This document shows, piece after piece, positions 11,901 through 22,503 of a stretch of DNA of 64,000 nt. The position numbers and the translations under genes were made by a program. The stretch comes from Coriolopsis trogii (Eukaryota; Basidiomycota; Agaricomycetes; Polyporales; Polyporaceae). The notes beneath the pieces were generated by a model that worked only from the letters and a program-made list of their open reading frames with translations, had not been told where the DNA came from and searched no databases. Each line of letters opens with the position of its first letter. Within the stretch, counting starts at the first letter, position 1. Location: NCBI GenBank assembly GCA_020543525.1, contig JAHYIO010000004.1:1178001-1242000 (forward strand), written 5' to 3'.

Positions 11901-14349
11901 GTGGTCATCCAAGGATGGACGCCAGCCGGAGCAGGTCAAGAGTTCCTCCACACGTCTTTCCGGCGACGCTGAAACCAAAAGTACGCGAGCCACTGTGGTC
12001 CCTTCCGGAAGTCCTGTCGTTTTCGGCGATCCCTTCGGATGTGCCGAGCGAAGGGATGACGTCGTATGATCCGACGAGCCCGGGGCACAACGATGCCGTC
12101 CTACAGTCGTCGCTCTACTTGGCAAAGCTGGTCGAGGTTATCGAGAGTGAGAGGGATTGGGAGATTCTGTCGTACGTTCTCTGTCACCTCCCTACGCAGC
12201 TTGCCAACAAGCACCTGTTCTGCGGGCCCAAGTCGAAGATCGTCGTCGGAAGGCTGCTCAATGCGCTCTGCAAGGGCATTTCGGAGGCGTCTCTCGCGAA
12301 GCAGGTCGAGCGCTGGCCCGACGGTATAATCTCGCGCGACGCGCAAGGGCTCGCTTTCCATACCCTGACGGTCCTCATCAGCTACAAGAGGTGCTTCGAG
12401 ACGTCGCAGCCCATGCACCAGCTTGTTGAAGTCTTCCTCTCTGGGCTAAATGGGCAGCCGTCGACCCAGCGGTGCTGCCTTCATGCGCTGTCCCTCTCGG
12501 CGTTCGAGCTTCAGTCGTCGATGACGAAGTATCTATCGCGCATCATGGAGAAGCTCTCGCAGATCATGTCGAACCCCACCATGGCGGTGCATATCATCGA
12601 CTTCCTGGCCATTGTCGGCTCGCAGCACGCCCTCTACGTGAACTTTACTGAAAGCGACTACAAGATGGTCTTCGCGGTCGCGCTCAAGTACCTCGAGCAC
12701 CACAATCGCATGGGAGGCGCGCCGTCTATATCCTGGGCGCTCTCTCAACACGTCCGTATCATGTCGTACTATATCACGTATGTTTGGTTCCTCGCGGTCG
12801 ACATGCCCGACAGGCAGAGGCATGTCAGCTACATAGTCCGACAACTCCTACTCGCCAACGGCGGAAAAGGCGATGTTGACGCACCGACCGAGGTCGCGTT
12901 CGACTGGCTCGCGAGGTACACGTACGCCAGCGCCGATCCGCGACCAGCCAAGTCTACCTTGGACGAGTTCGTGATGAGTCCCAACTTGCAGTCGAAGGGA
13001 TCCGAGCCAGCCATCAGCGAGAAGACGTGGATACTCGGGAATTCTGTTGTCACCATCCGTGCCCTCGCGAGGCGCGGATGGGTCGAGGTCCTGTCCCGTC
13101 GAGCGTCGGGTCTCACGAAGTTCTTGGTCCGTGCTGAGAACGTCCCTATGGTGCCCCTTGGCGATGTTGACCCCGACCTTGTGTCTGTATCGGCCATGAT
13201 GATGATGGACCGGGAGGACGACGGAAATGACGGCCCCGGAGACGAGTCAATGGACGAAATGGCTGGTAATGGGCAAGCAAGCGTGGTGCGTTCTACGTCG
13301 AACTAACATGAATGTTGTTTGATTCCGTGGTGGCCCTGCAGGAAGAAGTCAAGGACGCGCTCAGCAAGACCGCGCAGTCTTCGCACAACACGCCACGTCC
13401 AGACCCTATCACTGGCTATGTCTGGAGCCGCAGTGCGCCGTCCCAGAGGCGGAAAGAAGTCGCTATCGATCCCAGCTACTTTGCCTTGCAGTTGTCTGCC
13501 TACCCCGACAAGCATCCAGCAGGACGGGGGCGCCTTGTGACAGACAAGTCCAAGATATCCAGCTTCTTCCGCACATTCGATAGGATGCCCGTGATCGACA
13601 CGCACAAGGTCGGTGTGATGTACGTCGCGCCTGGTCAGGAACACGAGACCGAGATCCTCCGCAACACACACGGTTCTCCAGCGTACACGCGCTTCCTTGA
13701 AGGACTGGGTCGCCTCATCTATCTGCGAGGCCAGGTCGATGTGTATGACGGAGGGCTTGACCCGGACATCGATGGCGAGTATGCATATGCCTGGTGGGAC
13801 GACATAGGCCAGATCCTCTTTCACACTGCAACCTTGATGCCCACTGGTGAGGACCCCAACTGCACCGGCAAAAAGGCGCATATTGGCAACGACTACGTTC
13901 GGATTGTCTGGAACGACTCGGGCAAGCCATACCGGTTCGACACTCTCACAACCCAGTTCCAGTTCGTCAACATCGTTATCGAACCACACTCGAGAGGCGC
14001 CATCGCGGCGTTTTCCAACAACCTTCACGAGCACGAGTACTTCAAGGTGACCGTGCAGCGTGCGCCGGGCATGGTGGAGTTCACACCCATCGGCGACTTC
14101 AAGCTTATCTCGGCAGCGAACCTGCCGCTGCTCGTGCGACAGCTCAGCCTTCTGTCGGACTGGTTCGTCGCTGTCTGGCAGAGCACGGGCGGGGACACGA
14201 GGCACGATGAGGTGATCACGAACTGGCGGTCGAGGCTTGAAGCTATCCAGCGGTTCCGCGACCAGATGCTCGCCGGCGATCCCACGCCAGCACCGGACGA
14301 CAGTCTCGCTGGCCAGCAACGGCTTCGGGACTTCACCTCGTCCTATTGA
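8965..14349 (+). CDS. TSC2: Tuberin (TSC2), Rap/Ran-GAP domain activator of the Rheb GTPase
   Basis: TSC2 is the GTPase-activating subunit of the tuberous sclerosis complex, which switches off Rheb and so restrains TORC1. Three exons, 8965-10577, 10633-13282 and 13342-14349, with frame-consistent introns (55 and 59 nt) give 1,756 residues, close to human tuberin (1,807). The first two exons encode a long alpha-helical HEAT-like region with a disordered Ser/Pro/Thr stretch (about 11250-11510). Exon 3 is the GAP domain: LIYLRGQVDVYDGGLD, WWDDIGQILFHTATLMP and GKKAHIGNDYVRIVWND. The Asn of HIGNDYV (about residue 1604) is at the catalytic asparagine-thumb position known for this family, so the enzyme looks active. 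The start ATG begins MPSQNDDAHRPARQR. It is convergent with the GEN1-like gene. TSC1 is not in this window. Confidence 0.93.
10578..10632 (+). other. TSC2 intron 1
   Basis: GTATGT donor and AAG acceptor, phase 2. Removing it joins YIRSLK to TPDGSLVPISL and bypasses an in-frame stop at 10639-10641. Confidence 0.8.
13283..13341 (+). other. TSC2 intron 2
   Basis: GTGGTG donor, CTAAC branch-like motif and CTGCAG acceptor, phase 0. It skips the stop codon at 13304-13306 and joins NGQAS to EEVKDALSK. Confidence 0.8.
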
Positions 14350-14612
14350 TGATGTCATGCGCATGCTCACGAACGTACGACGTTTGATGATGGGATGGAC
14401 TCGCTTCTCTGTATTCGTCAGACTCTTTATCATCTACTAGTTCTTGATCACTCTATACTTGTGCTTTCTTCCAACGATTCTCCCTCACACCCAATGTAGC
14501 ACCCAACACATCTCCTATCTGATATGTTCTGCCACGACAATGTTATCGCAGTCGCTCCGAATGTTGAATAGTAGCAAATCATTGTATTCAAAGTACACAA
14601 GAAATCCAATAA
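14350..14612. other. Convergent 3' region between TSC2 and the GEN1-like gene
   Basis: This short AT-richer spacer must hold both polyadenylation regions. No other feature was seen. Confidence 0.5.
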
Positions 14613-17600
14613 TTATGTCAGATCGATGATATCATCCTCGTCATAGATTCTGCGAGGCTGCGCCGATTTGATTGTAGGGAGTTTCGCCTTGGCTGATTCA
14701 GACCGCTTCTTGGCGAGTTGGAGAGGGATGACCTTTGCTGGCTTGGGAGGAGGCTCCGACTCTGAATCACTGGATATCGAGATGATGGAGAGGTCTGTGG
14801 GCAGCGGTGCGGGTCTGCGAATGGCGGCCGTTGGTCGAGAAACCGGTTTGCTCGAAACTGCAGCCAAGGGCTTCCGGCGCGTAGGAGAGGGTGGTAACGA
14901 AGGCGCAGGATCAACACCTTTTTCCTTCGTTCTTGTAGTTGCTGATTGACGGATCCTCGAGGTGGGTGACGAGTTGCCCAACGTCGTTGGATATCGGCCC
15001 TTGAGAGGGGATGGGGAAGGCGCGCGGCTGCTGTTATCGTCATCGCTAAACGCTTCCTCCTCTTCCTTGTGAGACGTGTGCAGCTTGGGCGGAGTGCTTC
15101 TAGGAGAGGCTTGCTGGCGGGCACGGCGCGGGGATTTATGCAGCTGCTGCTCGGTAGGCAACGAGTCGTGTCCTCGAGCCGCTCGTACCCGAGTGCGGCT
15201 CGAAGATGATGACGTTCTACCCTCGGTGGCAAACAGATCCTCCTCTTCTGGAGATCGTGGGCAATGTTGATCGTCTTTTGTTAGGTCAAAGTCCATCGGG
15301 AAAGGCCGAAGAGCGCGCGTTCTCGACGAAGAGGGGGAAGCTGAAGCTTGGGACGAATCGACTATAGCGGAAGCCGAATTCTCGAGGAAAGTCAAGAGGC
15401 GGCTGGAGGAAGATTTTGAGGGGCTTGCGGCTTTGGCGCTCACGGTTGATGTAACCCCTGCGGCTGCAAACAATCGAGGCAGCAAGGGCGGCGCCTCATC
15501 GTCCGTGGACTCTTCCTCCTCGAAGCGGCGCGTGCCTTCTGCTAACGATGTGCCTCTGAACAGATCGGCCACCTTCGCTGTGCTTGACGCTGTCCTGGAA
15601 GACTTGGATACCGTTGACGTCGATGGTTTCTTCGCGACGAAGATGTTACTGATCTTGGAACTACTCGTGATGGGTGGCCTTTTGCCCCCACCGACTGTGC
15701 CCTTCGACTGGCTCGTCTTAGCAGCAGGGGATAAGTTCTCTTTCGTTCTTCGCATCGCAGGAGGTGTATCGGAATCCGAGGCTGATTCTTCCTCTTGAGG
15801 AATGGCGGGTAACGCCTGCGCTTTCTTGCTCGTCCTGGCCGTCCCACTCGCGTCTTTGCCTTTGGCCCCCTTCCCTGCCTTCTTCTCCTTCTTCTTCCGT
15901 TGCAAGCCCTCAAACTCCTCCACGAGCTCTGGTTCGACCAGCTTGACCATGGAAGCAGGCAGCCATATGCGGAGATGGCTCTCGGGATCCGCCGGAGGCT
16001 TCTTCGTCTTCTTCGTTCCCTTCTTCTTACCGCCTTCATCGTCATCGTCATCGTCGCCATCATCATCAGAGTCCGAGAGATCTGGTGGCAGCGAGGTGCG
16101 CAGGCCCTTGATGCCAGCCTCGCTGAGGCGAACGAGCTGCGCAGGAGCAATCTCAAGGCGATACTCGAGCACATTGTCGGTTGACGGGTGGCGACGTGAT
16201 GAGTGGATCTTGACTATGAGACGTTCGCCATCTTCTTCTTCTTCTTCATCGTCGTCAGAGTCTGCAGAGCGACGGGGGGTATTGATGGTGAATCTGGCGA
16301 AATGCTTCGTGATCATACTCGAAGGCGTGCCTGGAGGCGCGCGATGCTCCTTGCCATTCTTGCGCGGGGTCTCAGGGCTCCGCGCCCCTAACACCGTTGC
16401 AGCGGCCTTCATGTCCTTGATGAGCGCGGCGCGCCTGAGAATTCGTAGCACGGCGGATGGCCAGAGGACGTTTCTGAACCTCTTGATGATGATAGGTTTC
16501 AAGCCCCATTCAAAGTACATCTCGCACAAGCCCGCGATGCGACCCAGGTCGGGCTCCTTGTCCCAGTCTACATTGACGTTCTTGTGTCCCGGGCCTTTCG
16601 CTTCAGACGTGACAGGATTCGTGTAAGCGAGCAGGACGTCAATGTCCGGGAAGTCTTCCGGGATCGCCTTTGCTAGGGCTGGGCTCTTTCGCTGAAGACG
16701 TCCTCGCGGGTTAGTGCGCAACTCATCACGCAGCTCTTGTCGCCACTCGACGAGGAATTCCTCAAGTTCGTCGCGAGACATAGTGCGTGCGGCGTGGAGG
16801 AGTGTGTCGCCAAACCCAGCCTTCGCAAGACCATGGGCAGTTGCGACACCACAGTTCTGCAGGCCGTCACTGTAGTCACCGCCACGCAGAACACCAATGA
16901 GGATCAGTCCACCCTGCGTGAGTTTGATGTCTTCGTGAGAGAGCAAATCCGCGGAGGTGTATGTCATTACGTGGTTGCCGTCGTCCTTGCCAGCCGAGTT
17001 CTTGAGAGGTTGGCTACGATTGCCTGACAATGTAGCACTTGGACTATAGGCAACCGTGAGTGCCATACCTTGAGCACGTATATTTCGACACTTACTTGCG
17101 AACAACCATCTTGGCCCCGAAGAGGAAAGTGTCGACGTCGTCGGAGAGCACGGCATCAATCACCCTTATCCTGTTCAAGTACGCGAGTTCAGCCTCAGCT
17201 TCGCCGGGAGCCTATGTGAGTGACGCATCAGAACCCCTCGCCACTCGCAAGCAATTTGGCCATATTCCGAACACGCACCATCCTCCATTCGAAGCCAAAA
17301 GCAGAGATTATCTCCTGCATGCCCTGAACCATCCAGTGGTTTTTTCCACTGATGCGCTTCCCCCTCTTTATCTCAGGGCGCTTTGGACCATCGAAGACGA
17401 AGAGGGGCAGAAAGGGCATGCTCATGAGTCGAGTGCAACGGAAGAAGAGCGTTCGGAGCTCGGGGTTTTCGCCTTCACGACCATAGGTCGCATGGTAGAA
17501 CCATATGCTGGCGTCAATGCCAACACGAAACCCGCGTTTTCCGTCTGGGTTGGCTTCAAACCCGTCCTTCACCGACAAATGGGTGAGAGAGCGTGGCTTC

Positions 17601-17699
17601 CCGGCGGGTTGCAGTACCTAGTTCGTGACGGGGTGGTCAGTGAGTGGTGAATGTCACCATTCCAGACATACGCACCGTCCACAGTCCTGGTACACCCAT
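14613..17699 (-). CDS. GEN1/Yen1-type Holliday-junction resolvase (XPG/Rad2 family)
   Basis: GEN1/Yen1 nucleases cut four-way DNA junctions late in recombination repair. Exon 1 (17699-17676) reads MGVPGLWT; a 58-nt intron (17618-17675) follows, then VLQPAGKPRSLTHLSV and GFRVGIDASIWFYHA (XPG-N, with the catalytic Asp of GIDAS). Exon 3 near 17211-17100 has APGEAEAELAYLNR and LSDDVDTFLFGAK, the XPG-I motif with its acidic metal ligands. The next exon has GGLILIGVLRGGDYSDGL, the helix-two-turn-helix with further acidic residues. The C-terminal half is disordered and very acidic (DSDDDGDDDDDDEGG) with a conserved-looking block (YRLEIAPAQLVRLSEAGIKG, then HLRIWLPASMVKLVEPELV) resembling the fungal GEN1 C-terminal domain. 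The protein ends EDDIIDLT. MGVPGLW at the N-terminus, as in GEN1/Yen1, favours this over FEN1 or EXO1. Length is about 1,000 residues. Confidence 0.88.
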
Positions 17700-18585
17700 A
17701 TGGATGCAAACTGTTTATGCTAGGTGCTTGCTGGCTAATGACGAGTCGTGCGAGAGCCCGAGGCCACTCAGACTCAGAAGCAAGAGCCAGACAGAAACAA
17801 CAGCGGAATGTGCGGAGGCGCTCGCATTCGTTCGAACGCTTAACGCGACGCGTTACGGTTCGCGTTGGAGGGTGTGACTCGACGCGTGATCGTGTAGGCG
17901 CCGGGTCTTCGGAACACGGCCACGGACGTATGCGTCAGGCACACCACTGCAGTCCATTCATCTGCGTAGAGCCCACCTGGTCAGCCTCCAGCCTCGACAT
18001 ACCTAGCCAATTATCCGCTTGGCCTCTGGATCGTTCGGGGAATGCATGGCAAGTGCATCGCATCTGCACCCGCCAGGATCCGCCTCCGGGTGACGCGGAT
18101 GGTAACGGATAGTACATGCGTGCGGCTGGAATGCCGCACTCATGCCGCCCCCTCTCGTCCCTAGGCCTCGAGCGTGAGCCTGGGGGACGCCACACATCAA
18201 TCGAGAATCACAAGACTTACCACTCGGATCTTTGTGTCCCAGCTGGGCTCAAGCAGAACGATGTAACGCTTCGGACCTCCTTCCCGCAGTGAGAACACAT
18301 CAGCCACACGCTTTCTCCATCCGCCAAAAGCGTATTTGCCGTTAGCCAAGTAGTGCCCCCTTGTGCCTCGACAGGGCACCCCAGACCGAGTCGGAAGGTA
18401 CATGTCATTCCTGCTACGAAGGCTAGTTTCGATCGACAAATCTGCGGCTCGAATACCCCGCTATATGACGGGGTTCGGAGGGGAACAGTCCTATATAAAT
18501 GAGCCCTTCATGAGGCTGACCTGGACGTCAGGTATCCAACCCTACCCAACTCATTCGCCTCTGCATTCCCGCCCTCCCCATCACA
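17700..18585. other. Intergenic region, divergent promoters
   Basis: It lies between the GEN1-like start and secreted paralog 1. A TATA box is present at its right end (18492). Short ORFs here show no supported coding signal. Confidence 0.5.
18492..18499 (+). promoter_or_regulatory. TATA box of secreted paralog 1
   Basis: TATATAAA lies 94 nt upstream of the ATG at 18586. Confidence 0.65.
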
Positions 18586-19447
18586 ATGCCGTCCTTCCTC
18601 TCCTACGTCGTGCTCGCCCTCACTGCCACTTCCGCGCTCGCTTCTCCCCTTGAGAGTCGTGCTTCGGGCTACAAACTCTTGAGCGACGGAACCAAGGGCA
18701 CCGTCGAAGGCAAAGCGGCTGACTTCGGCGCAACGTACCACTCGTCCGCGTTCCTAACCCAGCAAGGGTGCAGCTCGACCGCCAAAATCACAAACTGCTA
18801 CACTGGCGTGCTCGCGCCTTCCGGCCAGCTCGAGACCAAGGACCATCGTCCGTACATTCTCGGCGGTGTCGGAAAGAAGCAGCGCTCTATGCTCATCATG
18901 CCCCCCGTCACCGTCACTGGCACGACCGTCACGCACAAGTTCAAAGTCCACCTCAGCACGTCCTTCACCCAGATCCCGAAGGGTGAAGTCGTCACGCTTG
19001 CGGCGTTCCACAACGAGGACTCGTCCGTCGGCGCCTTCTCCACCTTCGCTCTTGAGGCGAAGACCTGGACTGGCGAGGAGACTTCCGGCGTAAGTACAAG
19101 ATGTTCGGACGCCTATCTCATTTGTTGATTGCCATGTTTGCATGCAGGCCTACGTCTACCTGAACGCCGTCGACAAGAATTCGGGTAGCAGCTTCCCCAT
19201 CTCGTACCCCGGCTTCGCTGATGGCAAAACTGTGGAGTTCACATTCAAGTTCAGCACGAACAACGGCACGAGTGTCTCCTCCCGCGTCGTCCAGACCGGG
19301 GAGCGCAGCTCCGGGGAAGACTTTGCCGCGGTCGCTATCGCTCGCGGCAAGAAGCATGCGATCACCCTGGGTCCCGCCCGCAACCCCGTCAGCGGCTCGC
19401 AGAACCTCAAGGTCTGGTTCGGTGACTACACCGTTACGCAGTCCTAA
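18586..19447 (+). CDS. Small secreted protein, paralog 1 (267 aa)
   Basis: Two exons, 18586-19089 and 19148-19447, are joined at an intron with a GTAAGT donor after EETSG. The product has an N-terminal signal peptide (MPSFLSYVVLALTATSALAS) followed by LESRA, an R-ending propeptide-like site. The mature part has only two obvious cysteines close together (QQGCSSTAKITNCYTG), probably one disulfide, and is rich in Thr, Val and Ser with beta-strand-like alternation (PPVTVTGTTVTHKFKVHLS, KTVEFTFKF). No catalytic motif is recognisable. A paralog of the same length and with the same intron position lies 2.2 kb downstream. Expression is probably inducible given the TATA box. The family is unknown to me; a secreted beta-rich fold is inference. 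Confidence 0.85.
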
Positions 19448-20209
19448 AGGTGATTGCACGTCCATTATGATCTACGCAAACGGACACTGCACGAACACTC
19501 TATTCTAAGTACGCTTCTCGGAAGATTGGACTCGCACGGACCACAGATAGCTCGATCACACATTTTCAGGATATTGTTGAACGTTCGTCGCATCCAAATT
19601 GTAGTATGTACTAGCATATGCGTTCTGAGTGTATTCGTAGTAAACTGCTTTTGTTTTGCCTGGACATATCGTTCTCGTAGTTCGCAATCCTATTTCTCGC
19701 CACTAATATATAGTGTTGTGTGGGCTTGGGCTCAAAGCTTTCGAGCCTCGAATACCTGGCCCTCACAAACCTGCCATCCGGCCTGACGCGAGGAGGGCTT
19801 GCAAGGGCTGGGCTCTGGATACTCAAAGCCTGAGCCTAACCTTCGAGCTCGGAAATGAGCAATCTGTCCATGAGGGAAGAGTAGTATGGCTCGGGTGACC
19901 GCAAATATTGAGGACGAGCGACCTTGGAGCTGAGAGCACTGGAATGGGGTGAGACGAGTGTCTGCCATGGTTGGCAGGCGTCTCGCCTACCCGATGTGGA
20001 TTATTACATAAGGCTGACTGGCCTCGTCCACACGCCATGTTCTTGCCACTTACATGGAGTCCCACCACCAAGCTCGGGCTCAAGCGCGACCCGACCCAAA
20101 GTGAGCCCTCAGATGCCGAGCCCAAGCCCCAGTATCTGAGCCCGGCCCGGCCCAGCCCGCCACATCATAACTACTTGACTCGTTATTTGACTTCTACATG
20201 GTCGAGGCT
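19448..20209. other. Gene-free stretch with GC-rich GGGCTC/GAGCCC low-complexity sequence
   Basis: Both ends of 19722-20158 carry variants of GGGCTTGGGCTC and, in the opposite orientation, GAGCCCAAGCCC and GGCCCGGCCCGGCCCAGCC. This could be a decayed mobile element, but no target-site duplication was found. No coding frame is supported. Confidence 0.4.
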
Positions 20210-20217
20210 ACAGGCGG
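20210..20217. repeat. Left target-site duplication of the hAT-type MITE
   Basis: ACAGGCGG abuts the left terminus and recurs exactly at 20792. Confidence 0.82.
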
Positions 20218-20791
20218 TAGGGTGCGGGTAATTAGACCTGGGGGTCTGTTTGACCGGTAAATTACCCGGAGGGTCTCAGGAGGGGCAAATTTACCTAGGT
20301 AATTTACCGTAATTTACCGACACATGGGCGCTTACGCCATGTATACGCAGAGAACGGGTCAAGGGTCCCCATGTTCTTGTCCCATTCATTGATCTCCCCA
20401 ACACCTGGGTGTAATAATTGGAGGTAGAGAAACCTGATAGTGTGACAGACTTGGGCGGAGCAGGGAGGCTACCCGGCGCTTAACCCTCGCAGACGCTCAA
20501 AGCTCTAGAGAGTGAAGAAAGTTGTCCTATCTGCCGGCGAAAAGTCACGCGCTGCGGGCGCCGGGTATGCTCACCTCAGGGTCTTCATTCTTGGTCATGA
20601 GAGTACTATGTGAGGGCAATAGTGGGTTAGAACCTTCTCTACTAGCTAGGATTTGCCTCGCCCACGCATGCTAATTGACTCAAATTTACATGGTCATTTT
20701 GGAGTTTCTCTGCTTGACCGGTAATTTACGGCTAATTTACCAAGTTAATTAGCTGGTTGTTAATTACCCCGACTAAATTCCCCGCGCCCTA
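20218..20791. mobile_element. Non-autonomous hAT-type MITE with 8-bp target duplication
   Basis: The left end TAGGGTGCGGGTAATTAG and the inverted right end (read in reverse TAGGGCGCGGGGAATTTAG) form imperfect terminal repeats of about 20 bp. They are flanked by a perfect 8-bp duplication ACAGGCGG at 20210-20217 and 20792-20799. TAGGG termini with 8-bp duplications are typical of the hAT superfamily. Both subterminal zones hold repeated GGTAAATTAC/GTAATTTACC motifs, the kind of clustered site that hAT transposases bind. The 574-bp element has no transposase ORF. Superfamily assignment is inference; the repeats are read directly. Confidence 0.85.
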
Positions 20792-20799
20792 ACAGGCGG
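20792..20799. repeat. Right target-site duplication of the hAT-type MITE
   Basis: ACAGGCGG abuts the right terminus, matching 20210-20217. Confidence 0.82.
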
Positions 20800-21634
20800 C
20801 TTGAAATTTCTCCCATTGTTTTTGGTGTACTATGACGAGCTGCGGGAGTAGCATATACTGTAGCCAAGTATAAGCTAGGCTGTCGTCGAGATTTGTTGAT
20901 TTTACCGGTAGGGTGTCGTATTATAGTCGGCATTCCTCCAGCCAACGGAGTCTCTATAGGTCTCTCTGCGTCTCGTCTAGTACGCAGTGAACTATGTCCA
21001 GCTAGCCCTTCGTACAAGGGCAGAGCATGCACATGTCGCCATACTGACCGGAAATCTATCATATGCAGTGCATCGGCTCCTAGCCGAATTCACTTACGAC
21101 ACTAGAGTCGTCCAGTTGTCAAGGTCGGTCCATGAAATCCGTAAAACACCCGGTGCACGGTATGATATGGTTTTCTACTTCAGCTTTGCTCTATAGCACC
21201 CGGTAGGACACCACTGTATTTGCACGTACGTTTGCTTTCCCGCCATTTTTTCCAGCTCAATTGCAGAAGCGCACAGGCCTTTGCGCCAGGGTCCAGGCTT
21301 TTCCTCACGGCGGGAACAGCTTCCTTAATTTCGTTGGGCCAAGTGCGCACCTGCCATGCGTTGGTTGCGTGTACATACCTGCAGGTGATTATACGCCGTC
21401 TCCACCCTATGAGTAGGCTGACAGCTTCCGTTTGCCAGCGAAAGTCCGACCTCCGAGTCGCGTAACGACAAGCCACGGTCTGTTGACACCGCAAGGCGAG
21501 CTTGACTTACCCGAACCATAGGTATAAAGACTCCTGTCCAAGTCCCTCTAAACCTCAGCTTTCAGCTTCAGATTCAATCGCTCTTATTTTGTCCACTTAC
21601 TCTTGGCCATCAACTCATCCTTCCCCCACGAACA
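20800..21634. other. Intergenic region upstream of secreted paralog 2
   Basis: No supported coding frame was seen. The right end holds a TATA box at 21523. Scattered short ORFs show no recognisable domain. Confidence 0.45.
21523..21528 (+). promoter_or_regulatory. TATA box of secreted paralog 2
   Basis: TATAAA (in GGTATAAAGA) lies 112 nt upstream of the ATG at 21635. Confidence 0.65.
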
Positions 21635-22503
21635 ATGCGTTCCTTCTCCTCCTTCATTGTTCTCGCCCTCACGGCTGCGTCCGTTCTCGCGACCCCCCTC
21701 GACACCCGTGCCGAGGGAAAGAAGGTCCTGAGCTCTGGTGACGGCACCTCTGGCACCGTCGAGGGTTCCGCTGCCGACTTCAGCGCGGTTTACCACGCGT
21801 CCGGCTTCCTGTCTCAGCAAGGCTGCGACACGTCCGCCAAGATCACGGATTGCTACACCGCCGAGCTCGCACCTACCGGCCAGGTCGAGACGAAGGACCA
21901 CCCTCCCTTTGTTACTGGGACCGTCAACCAGAAGCAGACGTCCGTGCTCATCATGGCCCCCGTCACCGTCACAGGCAAGAAGGTGACGCACAAGTTCAAG
22001 ATCGCCTTGAGTGAGGCCTTCAACAAAATCCCCGCCGGGGAGGTCGTCACCCTCGCCTCGTTCCACAACCTGGACGAGACAGTTGGTGACTTCTCCACCT
22101 TCGCTCTCGAAGCCAAGACGTTCACTGGCGAAGAGACCTCTGGCGTAAGCCTAGTTATCATCCAGTGAATCATCTCAATCGCTCACTCACTGCTCTGTCA
22201 CCCTTGCAGACTTATATCTACCTGAACGCCGTCGACAAGACGAACGGACCGACGTTCCCCATCCAGTTCCCCGGCTTTGCCGACGGCAACACGGTCGAGT
22301 TCACCTTCGAGTTCGACACGACTCTCGGCTCGACGGTCTCCTCCAGCGTCAACGGCGTGCAGAGCTCCAAGCAGGGCTTCGCCGCCAATGCCATCGAGCC
22401 CGGCACACAGCACGCCATCACCCTCGGCCCCATCCGCAACCTCGTCGATGGTTCCCAGGACATCGTGGCCTGGTTCGGCGACTACTCCGTCTCCCAAGAG
22501 TAA
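21635..22503 (+). CDS. Small secreted protein, paralog 2 (267 aa)
   Basis: Two exons, 21635-22144 and 22210-22503, have the intron in exactly the same place as paralog 1 (after EETSG). The signal peptide is MRSFSSFIVLALTAASVLAT, followed by PLDTRA. The paired cysteines are conserved (QQGCDTSAKITDCYTA), as are GEVVTLASFHN, FALEAKTFTGEETSG and FPGFADGNTVEFTFEFDT. By eye more than half of the residues match paralog 1. No enzyme motif is visible. Tandem position, identical length and shared intron indicate a local duplication, now with two insertional scars of other sequence in between (a hAT-type MITE and GC-rich low-complexity sequence). Function is unknown. Confidence 0.85.

Noticed and set aside
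13303..14433. 376-aa minus-strand ORF
   Set aside because: It lies opposite the TSC2 GAP domain, which is clearly recognisable on the plus strand.
15802..16626. 274-aa plus-strand ORF with Ser runs and a hydrophobic stretch
   Set aside because: It is antisense to the Asp/Glu-rich part of the GEN1-like gene; acidic codons read in reverse give Ser/Phe/Leu runs.
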